47,996 nt of DNA from positions 1 to 47,996 of IMG/VR virus record IMGVR_UViG_3300033148_004167; one strand, written 5' to 3'. The stretch comes from a virus. This document shows positions 1-6,434 of this stretch, piece after piece. Position 1 is the stretch's first letter. The number at the start of each line of letters is the position of its first letter. Both the position numbers and the translations under genes were made by a program. The notes below the pieces were generated by a model. It was not told the origin of the DNA and did not search any database. It saw only the letters and a program-made list of their open reading frames with translations.

Positions 1-84
1 AGGAAAGAGATAATAGAACGATTAGAATTACTACACGACCACGAGTTTGATATTGAAAAAGTGGTAGAAATAATAAACAAGTAG
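1..84 (+). CDS. C-terminal fragment of duplicated small protein (cut by window edge)
   Basis: This reading frame is open from base 1 to a TAG at 82-84 and encodes 27 residues. Bases 1-104 are identical to 375-478, which is the end of the next gene plus its trailing spacer. The fragment is therefore the tail of a tandem copy of the 108-458 gene, or a duplicated segment at an assembly edge. Function unknown. The glutamate/isoleucine-rich end predicts a helix. Confidence 0.6.
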   Translation, partial: RKEIIERLELLHDHEFDIEKVVEIINK

Positions 85-89
85 AACCT

Positions 90-104
90 TAAATCATAGG
101 GGGT
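90..104 (+). repeat. AAATCATAGGGGGT ribosome-binding repeat, copy 1
   Basis: The 14-mer AAATCATAGGGGGT occurs just before three consecutive starts: here, at 464-478 and at 689-702. It supplies a G-rich SD. The first two copies belong to the larger 104-bp duplication; the third stands alone and overlaps a stop codon. Confidence 0.7.
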
Positions 105-107
105 TAG

Positions 108-458
108 ATGAAACCAAAACAGCAGAGTGAGAAAAAGTGTTATACACTAAAAGAAAATTGTCCTAAAAAATATGATTTAGAGAGTGGTTTTGATACTTGT
201 TTTTCAATGGATTGTAAAGCGAGAACTGGAAAACAAGGAAAGCCACAAGAGGTTAAAAGTGAGGTTGATAAAAAAATAAAGGAAATAGTAGATACATTTA
301 TAAATACAACAGAAAATAAATATTGGTTAGAATCAAGAATAAAGTTACTAACCCAACAAGTAATAGGGGAAGAAAGGAAAGAGATAATAGAACGATTAGA
401 ATTACTACACGACCACGAGTTTGATATTGAAAAAGTGGTAGAAATAATAAACAAGTAG
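108..458 (+). CDS. hypothetical protein, cysteine motif N-terminus, helical C-terminus
   Basis: The 116-residue product has four cysteines in the first 36 residues (C11, C18, C31, C36), which could bind a metal, followed by a lysine/glutamate-rich helical half. The start follows an AGGGGGTTAG ribosome-binding stretch. I do not recognise a family. The last 28 codons plus 20 bp of spacer are duplicated exactly at the left window edge. It belongs to a run of small co-directional genes with short spacers. Confidence 0.75.
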   Translation: MKPKQQSEKKCYTLKENCPKKYDLESGFDTCFSMDCKARTGKQGKPQEVKSEVDKKIKEIVDTFINTTENKYWLESRIKLLTQQVIGEERKEIIERLELLHDHEFDIEKVVEIINK

Positions 459-481
459 AACCTTAAATCATAGGGGGTAAT

Positions 482-697
482 ATGGAAAGAGAAATTAAAT
501 CAATTAGTTTAGAGTATCCAATGTCAACTGAGGGTGTAAATCTGTCTTATGATGTTGGTAGGAATGGGGTAACTAAAATAGTTAAAATGTCACGTAGCAC
601 GGAGCCATATTGCTTCCATGTGTATTATGAAATTTGGGAAGGAAAAAAATTAGTTGCTGAATTACATCATTATAGTTCAATAGTATATAAATCATAG
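482..697 (+). CDS. hypothetical protein (71 aa)
   Basis: Small mixed alpha/beta protein with no cysteine pair or membrane segment, family not recognised. It starts after TAGGGGGTAAT, and its own stop codon lies inside the next copy of the same AAATCATAGGGGGT element. The next gene's SD is thus formed by this gene's last codons and stop, suggesting linked translation. Confidence 0.7.
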   Translation: MEREIKSISLEYPMSTEGVNLSYDVGRNGVTKIVKMSRSTEPYCFHVYYEIWEGKKLVAELHHYSSIVYKS

Positions 698-702
698 GGG
701 GT
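689..702 (+). repeat. AAATCATAGGGGGT ribosome-binding repeat, copy 3
   Basis: Third copy of the 14-mer. Here it contains the terminal Lys-Ser-stop codons of the upstream gene and the SD of the downstream gene. The surrounding bases do not match the other copies, so selection or transfer of the short element alone is possible. Confidence 0.6.
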
Positions 703-708
703 AGGTGT

Positions 709-1059
709 ATGAAAGGGAAAAAGGTTTTTGAAAATGAGATAAATAATATTGATATGCCTTGTGGAGAGATGAATATATCTGAATTTAAGCCAGTGTTAGA
801 TGAAGCAATATCTATAGGGGCAACTAAAATAAGAATCTACCAAACAAGAGATGAGTATGGTGATTTAGATAATTCGGAAATAGCTTTTATTAAGGTTTCT
901 ACTGAAACAGATAAGGACTATAAAAGCAGATTGAAGCGTCAAAGGGTGCAAGCAAAAAGAATGAGAGAAACAAAGTTAAAAAGAAAATTAGAGCAAGAAA
1001 AGAAAAAACAAGAAAAAGAAATGCTATTATACAAAGAATTAAAAAAGAAATATGAGTAA
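709..1059 (+). CDS. hypothetical protein with charged C-terminal helix
   Basis: The 116-residue product has a mixed N-terminal half and a C-terminal half, from about residue 75, of almost only K, R, E, Q and L, typical of a long charged helix or coiled coil. Family not recognised. The SD is GGGGGTAGGTG before ATG. It is the last of the three genes preceded by the AAATCATAGGGGGT element. Confidence 0.75.
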   Translation: MKGKKVFENEINNIDMPCGEMNISEFKPVLDEAISIGATKIRIYQTRDEYGDLDNSEIAFIKVSTETDKDYKSRLKRQRVQAKRMRETKLKRKLEQEKKKQEKEMLLYKELKKKYE

Positions 1060-1088
1060 ACTTAAATCAAAAAAGTAGAGGAGTATAT

Positions 1089-1949
1089 ATGATAGATTTA
1101 ACAATTTCATTACTCAATTATAATGGTAAGGAATTACTTAAAAAATGTTTAGAATCAATATACAGGGAAACTAAAGGAATAATATTCAAGGTTTATGTTG
1201 TTGATAACGCTTCTACTGATGGGAGTGTTGAGATGATAAAAAGAGATTTCCCTCAGGTTAGGCTTATAGAAAATAATGAAAATAGATATTTTGCTAAGGC
1301 ACATAATCAGGTTTTGAAAAGTGTTAAAGATACAGAGTATTTCTGTTTACTAAATAACGATACGCTTATATGCGATAATGCTCTTACTAATATGGTCAGG
1401 GCTATGAAAATAAGGGATATACAGATTGCTGGCCCAATGTTAGTTAACAAGGATGGCTCTAACCAAAGATCATGCAGTCGGAACCCATCACTAATTTATG
1501 GCATATTTCAATCCTTGCATATCAATACTATATTCCCTAACAATTCAGTAAAAAGGCATAAGGATTATGCTGAATGGGAGCAGATTTATCCATGTGCTGT
1601 TGATACTGTAGGAGGTTCGTGTATATTTATTAATTCTCATGTATTTAATTCTATTAATTACCTTGATGAACAATTTGTTATATACTGGGAAGAACTGGAT
1701 TTATGTCGGAGGGCATCAAAGTTCTGGAAAATATGGTATTTACCACACGAGAAGATAATTCATTATTGGGGTGTAGATATGAGACAGCACGATAAAAATA
1801 AAATGGAAAAAATATACAGGCAGAGCATGAAATATTATTATTGGAAGCACGAGGGATTTATAGATTGGATAATAATATGTATCTGTCAGTATATAGGGAA
1901 TATAATATTATTTATTAAAAGGAGGAGCAGATGGAAGAAATCAAAATGA
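1089..1949 (+). CDS. GT2-family glycosyltransferase
   Basis: A GT-A fold glycosyltransferase that should move a sugar from an activated donor to an acceptor. The N-terminal strand-loop is at residues 1-12, the nucleotide-binding VVDNASTD motif at 37-44, the metal-binding N-N-D equivalent of DxD at 89-91, GGSCIF at 175-180 and the catalytic-region EELDLCRR at 201-208, followed by the usual W..YLP..KIIH segment. At 286 residues it is full length for a rhamnosyltransferase-like single domain. The C-terminus has a hydrophobic patch (about 258-275), perhaps for membrane association. Phage GT2 enzymes are known to modify host surface glycans, DNA or virions; the acceptor here is unknown. It overlaps the KTSC gene by 19 bp. 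Confidence 0.88.
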   Translation: MIDLTISLLNYNGKELLKKCLESIYRETKGIIFKVYVVDNASTDGSVEMIKRDFPQVRLIENNENRYFAKAHNQVLKSVKDTEYFCLLNNDTLICDNALTNMVRAMKIRDIQIAGPMLVNKDGSNQRSCSRNPSLIYGIFQSLHINTIFPNNSVKRHKDYAEWEQIYPCAVDTVGGSCIFINSHVFNSINYLDEQFVIYWEELDLCRRASKFWKIWYLPHEKIIHYWGVDMRQHDKNKMEKIYRQSMKYYYWKHEGFIDWIIICICQYIGNIILFIKRRSRWKKSK

Positions 1950-2173
1950 ATTTGGTGGTATCTTCAAATGTAGACAGTATGGGGTATGATGAAGCAAAGA
2001 AGGTTTTACAGGTTAAATTTAGTACCGGGAAAACTTATCAATATTTCGGAGTACCTTCAGCTATATGGATTGAATTAGGAAAAGCAGTTTCTGTTGGGAG
2101 TTACATAAATAAATTTGTGGCAAGGAGTTATAAATTTAAAAAGTTAGAGGAAAAGAAAAATGAAACCGATTGA
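1931..2173 (+). CDS. KTSC domain protein
   Basis: The 80-residue protein matches the KTSC domain pattern: a serine/aspartate start, a Y-D.A...L.V.F.tGk.Y.Y..VP strand pair (residues 18-42) and the G.Y.n..... end. KTSC is a small domain common in phages and sometimes fused to lysyl-tRNA synthetase; its role is unknown. The ATG at 1931 is preceded by AGGAGG with good spacing and overlaps the glycosyltransferase end. A second in-frame ATG at 1946 is possible. Confidence 0.8.
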   Translation: MEEIKMNLVVSSNVDSMGYDEAKKVLQVKFSTGKTYQYFGVPSAIWIELGKAVSVGSYINKFVARSYKFKKLEEKKNETD

Positions 2174-2408
2174 TTTTAAAGAAAAAACAAAAGTATTAGT
2201 AAAGCCTCGTAGTATGACAGATAAAGAATGTGGTTCATTAGCAATTTGGAATGAAGATAAAGAAGTATGTATTAGTTGTTGGAAAGGAACCTTAAAGGAT
2301 AAATTGAGATTTTTATTTACAGGTAAGATTTGGTTGCATGTTTGGTTTGGAGAAACACAACCTCCTGTATGTGTTGAAACTAAGTTTCCATTCGGAGAAA
2401 AGAAATGA
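2160..2408 (+). CDS. hypothetical protein (82 aa)
   Basis: Unrecognised protein rich in tryptophan and lysine. It overlaps the previous gene by 14 bp and ends in GGAGAAAAGAAATGA, which supplies the SD and an ATGA junction for the next gene. The overlaps suggest coupled translation. Confidence 0.65.
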   Translation: MKPIDFKEKTKVLVKPRSMTDKECGSLAIWNEDKEVCISCWKGTLKDKLRFLFTGKIWLHVWFGETQPPVCVETKFPFGEKK

Positions 2409-2884
2409 TATTTGGTTGGTTATATGAGCGTAAAATAATTAAGAGTGGAGATTTATTATTTAAGCTTTGGTGCTGGTTAGCATTTCAGAAGTGGTATCAA
2501 ATATCTTTAATACCTTATCATATAGCAGCAGGATTGTATTATGGATATGAACCTAGAGAGATATATAAATTTTGCAAAATGATAATAACAGTAAAAGGAG
2601 GTGATGGGATGAGAGCATATGTAGGTGAAACAGGATTAGCTAAAACTTTTCAAGGAGGCTTTGAAAAGGAAATAAAATGTCCGCATTGTGAAGAAACAGC
2701 AAAGATTATGTTTGTTGTTAAAGAAGAAAAGCCGGGAAAGAATCAGGAGAGAGCAGAGCAAGTAGTTGATTTACATAAAACTACTGGCGAAAAAGGTGGC
2801 TTATGGGTGCATGATAATATAGCTTGTGCGAATTATTTATGTCCGCATTGTTTTAAGGTGACAGCTATAATGAATCAAGCGTAA
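2405..2884 (+). CDS. two-part ORF: hydrophobic N-terminal part plus zinc-ribbon protein with its own internal start
   Basis: The ORF encodes 159 residues. Residues 1-66 are rich in W, Y, L and I (possible membrane-associated peptide). Residues 69-159 look like a separate zinc-ribbon protein with two CPHC knuckles (about residues 98-101 and 148-151). Just before Met69 (ATG at 2609) lies AAAAGGAGGTGAT, a full match to the 16S rRNA tail, which argues that the second part is also made alone. No stop separates the parts. Functions unknown. Confidence 0.7.
   Translation: MIFGWLYERKIIKSGDLLFKLWCWLAFQKWYQISLIPYHIAAGLYYGYEPREIYKFCKMIITVKGGDGMRAYVGETGLAKTFQGGFEKEIKCPHCEETAKIMFVVKEEKPGKNQERAEQVVDLHKTTGEKGGLWVHDNIACANYLCPHCFKVTAIMNQA
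2609..2884 (+). CDS. internal in-frame product: small zinc-ribbon protein
   Basis: This is the likely independently translated C-terminal part of the 2405-2884 frame. The SD at about 2596-2605 (AGGAGGTGAT) matches the 16S rRNA tail fully, and the ATG at 2609 follows after three bases. The product has two CxxC knuckles typical of a zinc ribbon with a 40-residue insert between them. Whether the long form, the short form or both exist cannot be decided from sequence. Confidence 0.55.
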   Translation: MRAYVGETGLAKTFQGGFEKEIKCPHCEETAKIMFVVKEEKPGKNQERAEQVVDLHKTTGEKGGLWVHDNIACANYLCPHCFKVTAIMNQA

Positions 2885-2885
2885 G

Positions 2886-2920
2886 TTTTTACTCTGCTCT
2901 TAAAGAGAGCAGGGATAAGA
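2886..2920 (+). repeat. intergenic stem-loop H0 with GGGATAAG tail
   Basis: CTGCTCT (2894-2900) pairs with AGAGCAG (2906-2912) around a five-base loop. The element has the form TTTACTCTGC...GCAGGGATAAG, the same outer sequence as the stem-loop after the gene ending at 38155, more than 35 kb away, although the inner bases differ. There is no strong T-run after the stem, so a plain intrinsic terminator is unlikely. Confidence 0.7.
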
Positions 2921-2947
2921 ATTTAATAAATAAAATAGGAGGAAAGA

Positions 2948-3178
2948 ATGGAAGATTTAGCAGGAGTAGTAGCCAAAGCTTGGTGTGGAGAAAAGACTTC
3001 AGGAAAAAATATGGATGTAGAATTAGCAAAAGAATTTATAAAGATAATAAAAGAAGATAGAGAAAGGATGATAAGGTTATTTTATTTGTATGATAGATTA
3101 AGGTGTAATAAAGGATGTCAGGATTGTGATAAGGAAAGCAAGTCATTAGTAAAGAAAGTGAGAGAGGGAGGAGAATGA
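2948..3178 (+). CDS. hypothetical protein with C-x3-CxxC cluster
   Basis: The 76-residue protein has a helical N-terminal part and a C-terminal cysteine cluster (NKGCQDCDK) that could bind metal or form a disulfide. The SD is TAGGAGGAAAG. The gene ends with GGGAGGAGAATGA, feeding straight into the next start by ATGA overlap. Family not recognised. Confidence 0.7.
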   Translation: MEDLAGVVAKAWCGEKTSGKNMDVELAKEFIKIIKEDRERMIRLFYLYDRLRCNKGCQDCDKESKSLVKKVREGGE

Positions 3179-3426
3179 AAACTGAATATAAGCATCTTTA
3201 TTTTATAAAACAACCACAATTAAAAAGTAGGAAAACAGAAACATGGAGTATAACAAATATACATACTGCTGAAGAAATAGGTGAAATAAAATGGTATGCT
3301 CCTTGGCGACAATATTGTAGTTTTATATCTACTATGAATGTATATAACGAGATGGTATTTAGTTCAGGATGTCATATAGATGTTGCAGATTTTATAAAAC
3401 AATTAATGGATGCGAGGAAGAAATGA
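3175..3426 (+). CDS. hypothetical protein (83 aa), resembles small phage beta/alpha proteins
   Basis: The product has a W-S-I-x-N strand region, an IGEIKWYAPWRQYCS segment (about residues 37-51) and a C-terminal helix (VADFIKQLMDARKK). This resembles small phage proteins of unknown function with the pattern 'LG.I.WY..WR.Y.F'. The gene overlaps both neighbours by ATGA and ends in RKK-stop because the codons double as the next SD. Confidence 0.65.
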   Translation: MKTEYKHLYFIKQPQLKSRKTETWSITNIHTAEEIGEIKWYAPWRQYCSFISTMNVYNEMVFSSGCHIDVADFIKQLMDARKK

Positions 3427-3548
3427 AGAAATGTAAATATAAAAAAATTGTGTATGTTCCTATGAATGGTTATGTAACATTTTGTTACGCAAAGAAACAT
3501 TACGTTACAGGTTGCAGAAAGAACTGTAAAGATAGGAGGAAGAAATGA
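3423..3548 (+). CDS. small basic cysteine protein (41 aa)
   Basis: ATG at 3423 overlaps the previous stop (ATGA) and follows CGAGGAAGAA. The product is very basic with cysteines at residues 4, 18, 29 and 34. It ends in DRRKK-stop, whose codons form the next SD. No family recognised. The tight overlap with genes on both sides is the main support for coding. Confidence 0.55.
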   Translation: MKKCKYKKIVYVPMNGYVTFCYAKKHYVTGCRKNCKDRRKK

Positions 3549-3697
3549 GTTTATTAGTTCGGGTTAGTTTATGTTGTAATGCTACTGTTCGGAAAAAGAA
3601 AGATAATAGTAAGCTTCCGAAATTGAAGGAATATATATGTAATACTTGTGATAAAGTATGTAGGACTAGATTCAGAAAAAGTTCAAACGCAGATTAG
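3545..3697 (+). CDS. small cysteine protein (50 aa)
   Basis: The start overlaps the previous stop (ATGA at 3545-3548) behind AGGAGGAAGAA. The product has a CC pair near residue 10 and a CNTC-x3-C cluster (about residues 33-40), compatible with a small zinc knuckle. Family not recognised. The next gene follows after nine bases. Confidence 0.55.
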   Translation: MSLLVRVSLCCNATVRKKKDNSKLPKLKEYICNTCDKVCRTRFRKSSNAD

Positions 3698-3706
3698 GGA
3701 GGAGTA

Positions 3707-3943
3707 ATGAATTTAGAAGAAAAAGTAAAAGCTATTTTAATTGAAACGATTGGTGTGGGACTTAGGAAGGAAAACATTAAGACTGAAGCTACACTAGAAA
3801 GTTTAGGTCTTGATTCACTGGACCAGATTGAATTTATTATGGCTGTTGAGGAGGAATTTAATATTATAATAGAGGATAGTGATTATGAGAGTTGGAAAAC
3901 ATTTGGAGATGTAGTAATTTATTTAGAAGGGAGGAAGAAATGA
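3707..3943 (+). CDS. acyl carrier protein
   Basis: At 78 residues it has the usual ACP length and the four-helix pattern. The GLDSLDQIEF motif at 34-43 places the phosphopantetheine attachment serine at residue 37, followed by the acidic recognition helix (VEEEFNIIIED). A host transferase such as AcpS could load it; no such gene is in the window. ACPs carry acyl chains in fatty-acid, lipid A or polyketide synthesis. No acyl enzyme is next to it, so the partner must be a host enzyme or lie elsewhere. The SD is GGGAGGAGTA. The gene ends in GRKK-stop with ATGA overlap. Confidence 0.9.
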   Translation: MNLEEKVKAILIETIGVGLRKENIKTEATLESLGLDSLDQIEFIMAVEEEFNIIIEDSDYESWKTFGDVVIYLEGRKK

Positions 3944-4335
3944 GAGAAATAAAATTTAGAGTAAGAAATGATAATAATAAAATCGTAGCTTATGAATATT
4001 TATTATCTTGTGATGATGGAAGTTCAGCTCAGTGGTATTATAGATTTGTAGCTATACAAGGTCAATTTTTAGGAGTTTCTGGTATATGTGGTAGAAGGGA
4101 GCAATGTATTGGTAGGAAAGATAAAAACGAAAAGGAGATATATAAAGATGATATTATAAAAATAAAATGTACTCCTTCTATAAATCTTGTAGTAGTTTGG
4201 AGTGAGAAATATGGTTGTTTTCAATTTAAAGGTAAGCATTCAGAACATTGGAATGTATATGATAATTATGGTATGTATAAAGTAATAGGAAATATCTGGG
4301 AGAATCCAAAATTGTTGAAGGGAGGGAAGGAATGA
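3940..4335 (+). CDS. YopX family protein
   Basis: Starts MREIKFRV, the typical opening of YopX proteins, and contains the family signature 'q.iGrkDKNeKEIYkdDIIkIK' (about residues 62-83) and the closing 'vIGNIWENPKLL'. YopX proteins are common in phages of Gram-positive and other bacteria; function unknown. I chose ATG 3940 (ATGA overlap, SD GGGAGGAAGAA) over an upstream in-frame ATG at 3892 that lies inside the ACP gene. A second YopX-like gene is at 42567. Confidence 0.85.
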   Translation: MREIKFRVRNDNNKIVAYEYLLSCDDGSSAQWYYRFVAIQGQFLGVSGICGRREQCIGRKDKNEKEIYKDDIIKIKCTPSINLVVVWSEKYGCFQFKGKHSEHWNVYDNYGMYKVIGNIWENPKLLKGGKE

Positions 4336-4526
4336 TTTGGCAAGATTGGAAGCAAGATGAACCTACAGTTCTAGAGCCAGAATGGTGGCATATTATAGTA
4401 GCTATATTATTAATAGGTATTTCATCATTATTTAATAATCAACTTATTTTAGGAATGACAATAGGACAAGCTTGGGTTATGGTAATAGTAAAGATTTGGT
4501 CAGTAGTTAATAAATATTATAACTAG
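4332..4526 (+). CDS. small membrane protein (64 aa)
   Basis: After a short polar, tryptophan-rich N-terminus the product has hydrophobic segments at about residues 18-35 and 39-60, so one long or two short membrane helices. Family not recognised. ATGA overlap with the YopX gene and SD GGGAGGGAAGG support the start. Confidence 0.65.
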   Translation: MIWQDWKQDEPTVLEPEWWHIIVAILLIGISSLFNNQLILGMTIGQAWVMVIVKIWSVVNKYYN

Positions 4527-4536
4527 GGAGGGAGAG

Positions 4537-4968
4537 ATGATTGAAAAAATTGGTTGTTTTTCTATTTGTTGTGATGGTTGTGATGAGGAATTTACTATTG
4601 ATGGAGATTCGGTTTTGAGATGCGATAACATAGAAGATACTCGAAGATGTATTAGTGATGATGGGTGGATAAGTTTAGGCTATAAAGTTTTTTGTCCAGC
4701 GTGTTCTGCTAAGCTTGATGATGGAGAATTAAAAATCCCAGCTATGTTCCATTCTCATTCAGGTTATTATTTTGAAAGGATTGATTTGGATAGAGTGAAG
4801 ATTACAAAGATAAATGAGAAAAATTCAATAAAAGAATTTGAAGTTATATTTGATGCTGATACATGGTGTTCAATAATGGCTTCAGTTTCAGCTATAGGAG
4901 AGAATGGAGAAACTTTTGGGATGGCTGAAAATTTACATAAAGGGATTGCGGAAGGAAAAAAGAAATGA
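4537..4968 (+). CDS. zinc-ribbon-like phage protein (143 aa)
   Basis: Cysteine pairs CCDGC (about residues 11-15) and CPAC (about 53-56), with further single cysteines between, form a likely zinc site of a type seen in small phage proteins ('C..C..eF......lAr..a...GW..lg...fCP.C'). The C-terminal 80 residues form an alpha/beta part with 'FDADTWCSIMASVS', a pattern seen in several small phage proteins. Function unknown. SD is GGGAGGGAGAG. Confidence 0.75.
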   Translation: MIEKIGCFSICCDGCDEEFTIDGDSVLRCDNIEDTRRCISDDGWISLGYKVFCPACSAKLDDGELKIPAMFHSHSGYYFERIDLDRVKITKINEKNSIKEFEVIFDADTWCSIMASVSAIGENGETFGMAENLHKGIAEGKKK

Positions 4969-5219
4969 GCAGAACAGTTACTGGTATATTTCCGTATAAA
5001 AACACTCCTGCGCAGAAGAAGGCAAGTGTAAACATACCGGATAATTTACATGATTCAACAGGTATGAATAAAAAGAAATTAGGAAAAGATAGGAAGGTAA
5101 GGGAAGCGAAAAAGAAAAGAGGATGTCAGAGATGTAATAGTTATAGTATATGTTTTCCATTTGTTAAAAAGATGTGTAAGAAGTTTTCAGTTTATAAAAT
5201 AACTTACGCAAGGATGTGA
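4965..5219 (+). CDS. hypothetical basic cysteine protein (84 aa)
   Basis: ATGA overlap with the previous gene. The C-terminal third is basic with CQRCNSYSIC and FVKKMCKKF (about residues 54-73), a possible metal site. The N-terminal third is polar and probably disordered. Family not recognised. Confidence 0.6.
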   Translation: MSRTVTGIFPYKNTPAQKKASVNIPDNLHDSTGMNKKKLGKDRKVREAKKKRGCQRCNSYSICFPFVKKMCKKFSVYKITYARM

Positions 5220-5229
5220 AGGAGAAAAA

Positions 5230-5439
5230 ATGAGTGGATATGATGGGTTTAATTGGCAACAGGATAATAGGATAAATAGTATTGAAAGTGAAGTTAAACG
5301 TAAAGCTGATGATTGGAAAGTTAGTAACCTCGAAACGAAAATATTAAATCTTAGTAGCGAAATTAATAATTTGAAAAGTGAAATAGAAACATTAAAGAGT
5401 ATGATATATGAATTAAAAAATAAAGAGGAGCAAGTTTAA
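5230..5439 (+). CDS. small coiled-coil protein
   Basis: From residue 18 the sequence shows heptads of I/L/V with K, E and N (SEVKRKADDW...LETKILNLSSEINNLK...), predicting a parallel coiled coil of about 45 residues. SD is AAGGAGAAAAA. The stop overlaps the start of the next gene by one base (TAATG). Function unknown. Confidence 0.7.
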   Translation: MSGYDGFNWQQDNRINSIESEVKRKADDWKVSNLETKILNLSSEINNLKSEIETLKSMIYELKNKEEQV

Positions 5440-5618
5440 TGGCACATGAAAAATTTATAATGAGAATCAAGGAAGGATTGGACAGAATGAAGAAACCTTT
5501 AAAAAGAGGTAGTGTAGAAAATTTTCATACGAGTAGGGAAAAGAGAAGTTATGACCAAGGTGTTAATATAGGAATAAATATTGCTTTAAGAATACTAGAA
5601 GGTGAGGAGGGAAGATGA
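5439..5618 (+). CDS. hypothetical protein (59 aa)
   Basis: ATG at 5439 shares a base with the previous stop and follows GAGGAGCAAG. The product is basic, ends in a helix (INIALRILEGEEGR) and closes with GGTGAGGAGGGAAGATGA, the SD and ATGA junction of the next gene. The central segment 'tSREKRSYDQGvNiGiniAL.il' resembles small phage proteins with a conserved Y-D-x-G motif. Function unknown. Confidence 0.6.
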   Translation: MAHEKFIMRIKEGLDRMKKPLKRGSVENFHTSREKRSYDQGVNIGINIALRILEGEEGR

Positions 5619-5797
5619 GTCAGAAAGAGAAAGAGTTTTATATTAAATGTAGTATATGTGATACAGCTTATATGGCAATGATTACAATAAGTATGAAACA
5701 TATAGGGAAAGATAATAAGAGTCCAACAATAGCAATATGTAAAACTTGTCTAAAACAAATAAAAGAGAATACGGAAGATATTAAATTTAAGGAGTAA
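5615..5797 (+). CDS. small zinc-finger-like protein (60 aa)
   Basis: Two CxxC knuckles (CSIC at about 12-15, CKTC at about 43-46) separated by 27 residues give a treble-clef or zinc-ribbon pattern. ATGA overlap upstream; the next gene starts two bases after its stop. Function unknown. Confidence 0.7.
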   Translation: MSQKEKEFYIKCSICDTAYMAMITISMKHIGKDNKSPTIAICKTCLKQIKENTEDIKFKE

Positions 5798-5799
5798 AA

Positions 5800-6054
5800 A
5801 TGCCTATATTTGAATGTACAAAATGTCATTGTGTAGATAATACTGCTTGTGCTGATTATTGGGATAGGGTTATTTCAAAGAAGAAGAAACCACTTTGTAC
5901 TGAATGTGAGACAGGGAAGTGGCATAATATATTTCCTAAAAAATCAGCTAAAGGATATTTAATAGGAAGTGATGGATTCTTATATCATGAAGATGAAGAT
6001 TTAGAATGGAGAAAAAAACATCAAGGATTTAAAATTACAGGGGAGGTAAAATAA
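5800..6054 (+). CDS. zinc-ribbon-like protein (84 aa)
   Basis: CTKC and, about 26 residues later, CTEC form a likely zinc site (residues 6-9 and 35-38). The C-terminal 'KW.....KKSAKGYLIGSDGFLYHEDE' resembles small phage proteins of unknown function. The stop overlaps the next start by one base. Confidence 0.7.
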   Translation: MPIFECTKCHCVDNTACADYWDRVISKKKKPLCTECETGKWHNIFPKKSAKGYLIGSDGFLYHEDEDLEWRKKHQGFKITGEVK

Positions 6055-6341
6055 TGTTTGATAAAAAGAACACAGAGAAAATATTAGACGGATTACAGAA
6101 GTTAACTTATGAGGTGAAATTTAATAAGGGATATGGTCCATGTTATGAGTGTAAATGGCATGGGGATAAAAGATGTGATACTTGCGACCAAGATAATAAT
6201 AAATTTGAACAGAAATATATTAAATGTCCTTTCTGTGGTGAAGATGGTTTTGATTTAATAGGTTTGAAATCTCATTTAGAAAATGGGGATTGTGAAAAGT
6301 ATAATAATATAAAAAGTTTACCGAGATTATTTAAGGGATAA
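6054..6341 (+). CDS. multi-cysteine zinc-binding protein (95 aa)
   Basis: Cysteine pairs CYEC (residues 30-33), CDTC (41-44) and CPFC (59-62), plus a His-x-Cys near residues 75-80, could hold two zinc ions. The CPFCGEDGF...L..H motif resembles a C2H2/C2HC knuckle that may bind nucleic acid. SD GGGAGGTAAA. This is the last gene before a promoter-bearing gap. Confidence 0.7.
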   Translation: MFDKKNTEKILDGLQKLTYEVKFNKGYGPCYECKWHGDKRCDTCDQDNNKFEQKYIKCPFCGEDGFDLIGLKSHLENGDCEKYNNIKSLPRLFKG

Positions 6342-6395
6342 AAGATGAAAAAATCAAGATATAATATTTTATTCTCATTAGTTATTTTAAAACCC

Positions 6396-6424
6396 TTGAC
6401 ATTTATATTAATATAAGTTATAAG
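6396..6424 (+). promoter_or_regulatory. sigma-70-type promoter
   Basis: TTGACA at 6396-6401 and TATAAG at 6419-6424 are separated by 17 bp. Transcription would start near 6430-6432, only a few bases before the ATG at 6435, so the first mRNA would be nearly leaderless. Confidence 0.7.
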
Positions 6425-6434
6425 GTATTAAGTT

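Noticed and set aside
3892-3942. Upstream in-frame start of the YopX gene
   Set aside because: It lies inside the ACP gene without an SD, while ATG 3940 has SD, ATGA overlap and the family's normal N-terminus.
6345-6416. 23-codon ORF beginning MKKSRYN with hydrophobic middle
   Set aside because: Overlaps the -35 region of the promoter, very short, and without supporting context beyond a weak GGGATAAAAG.
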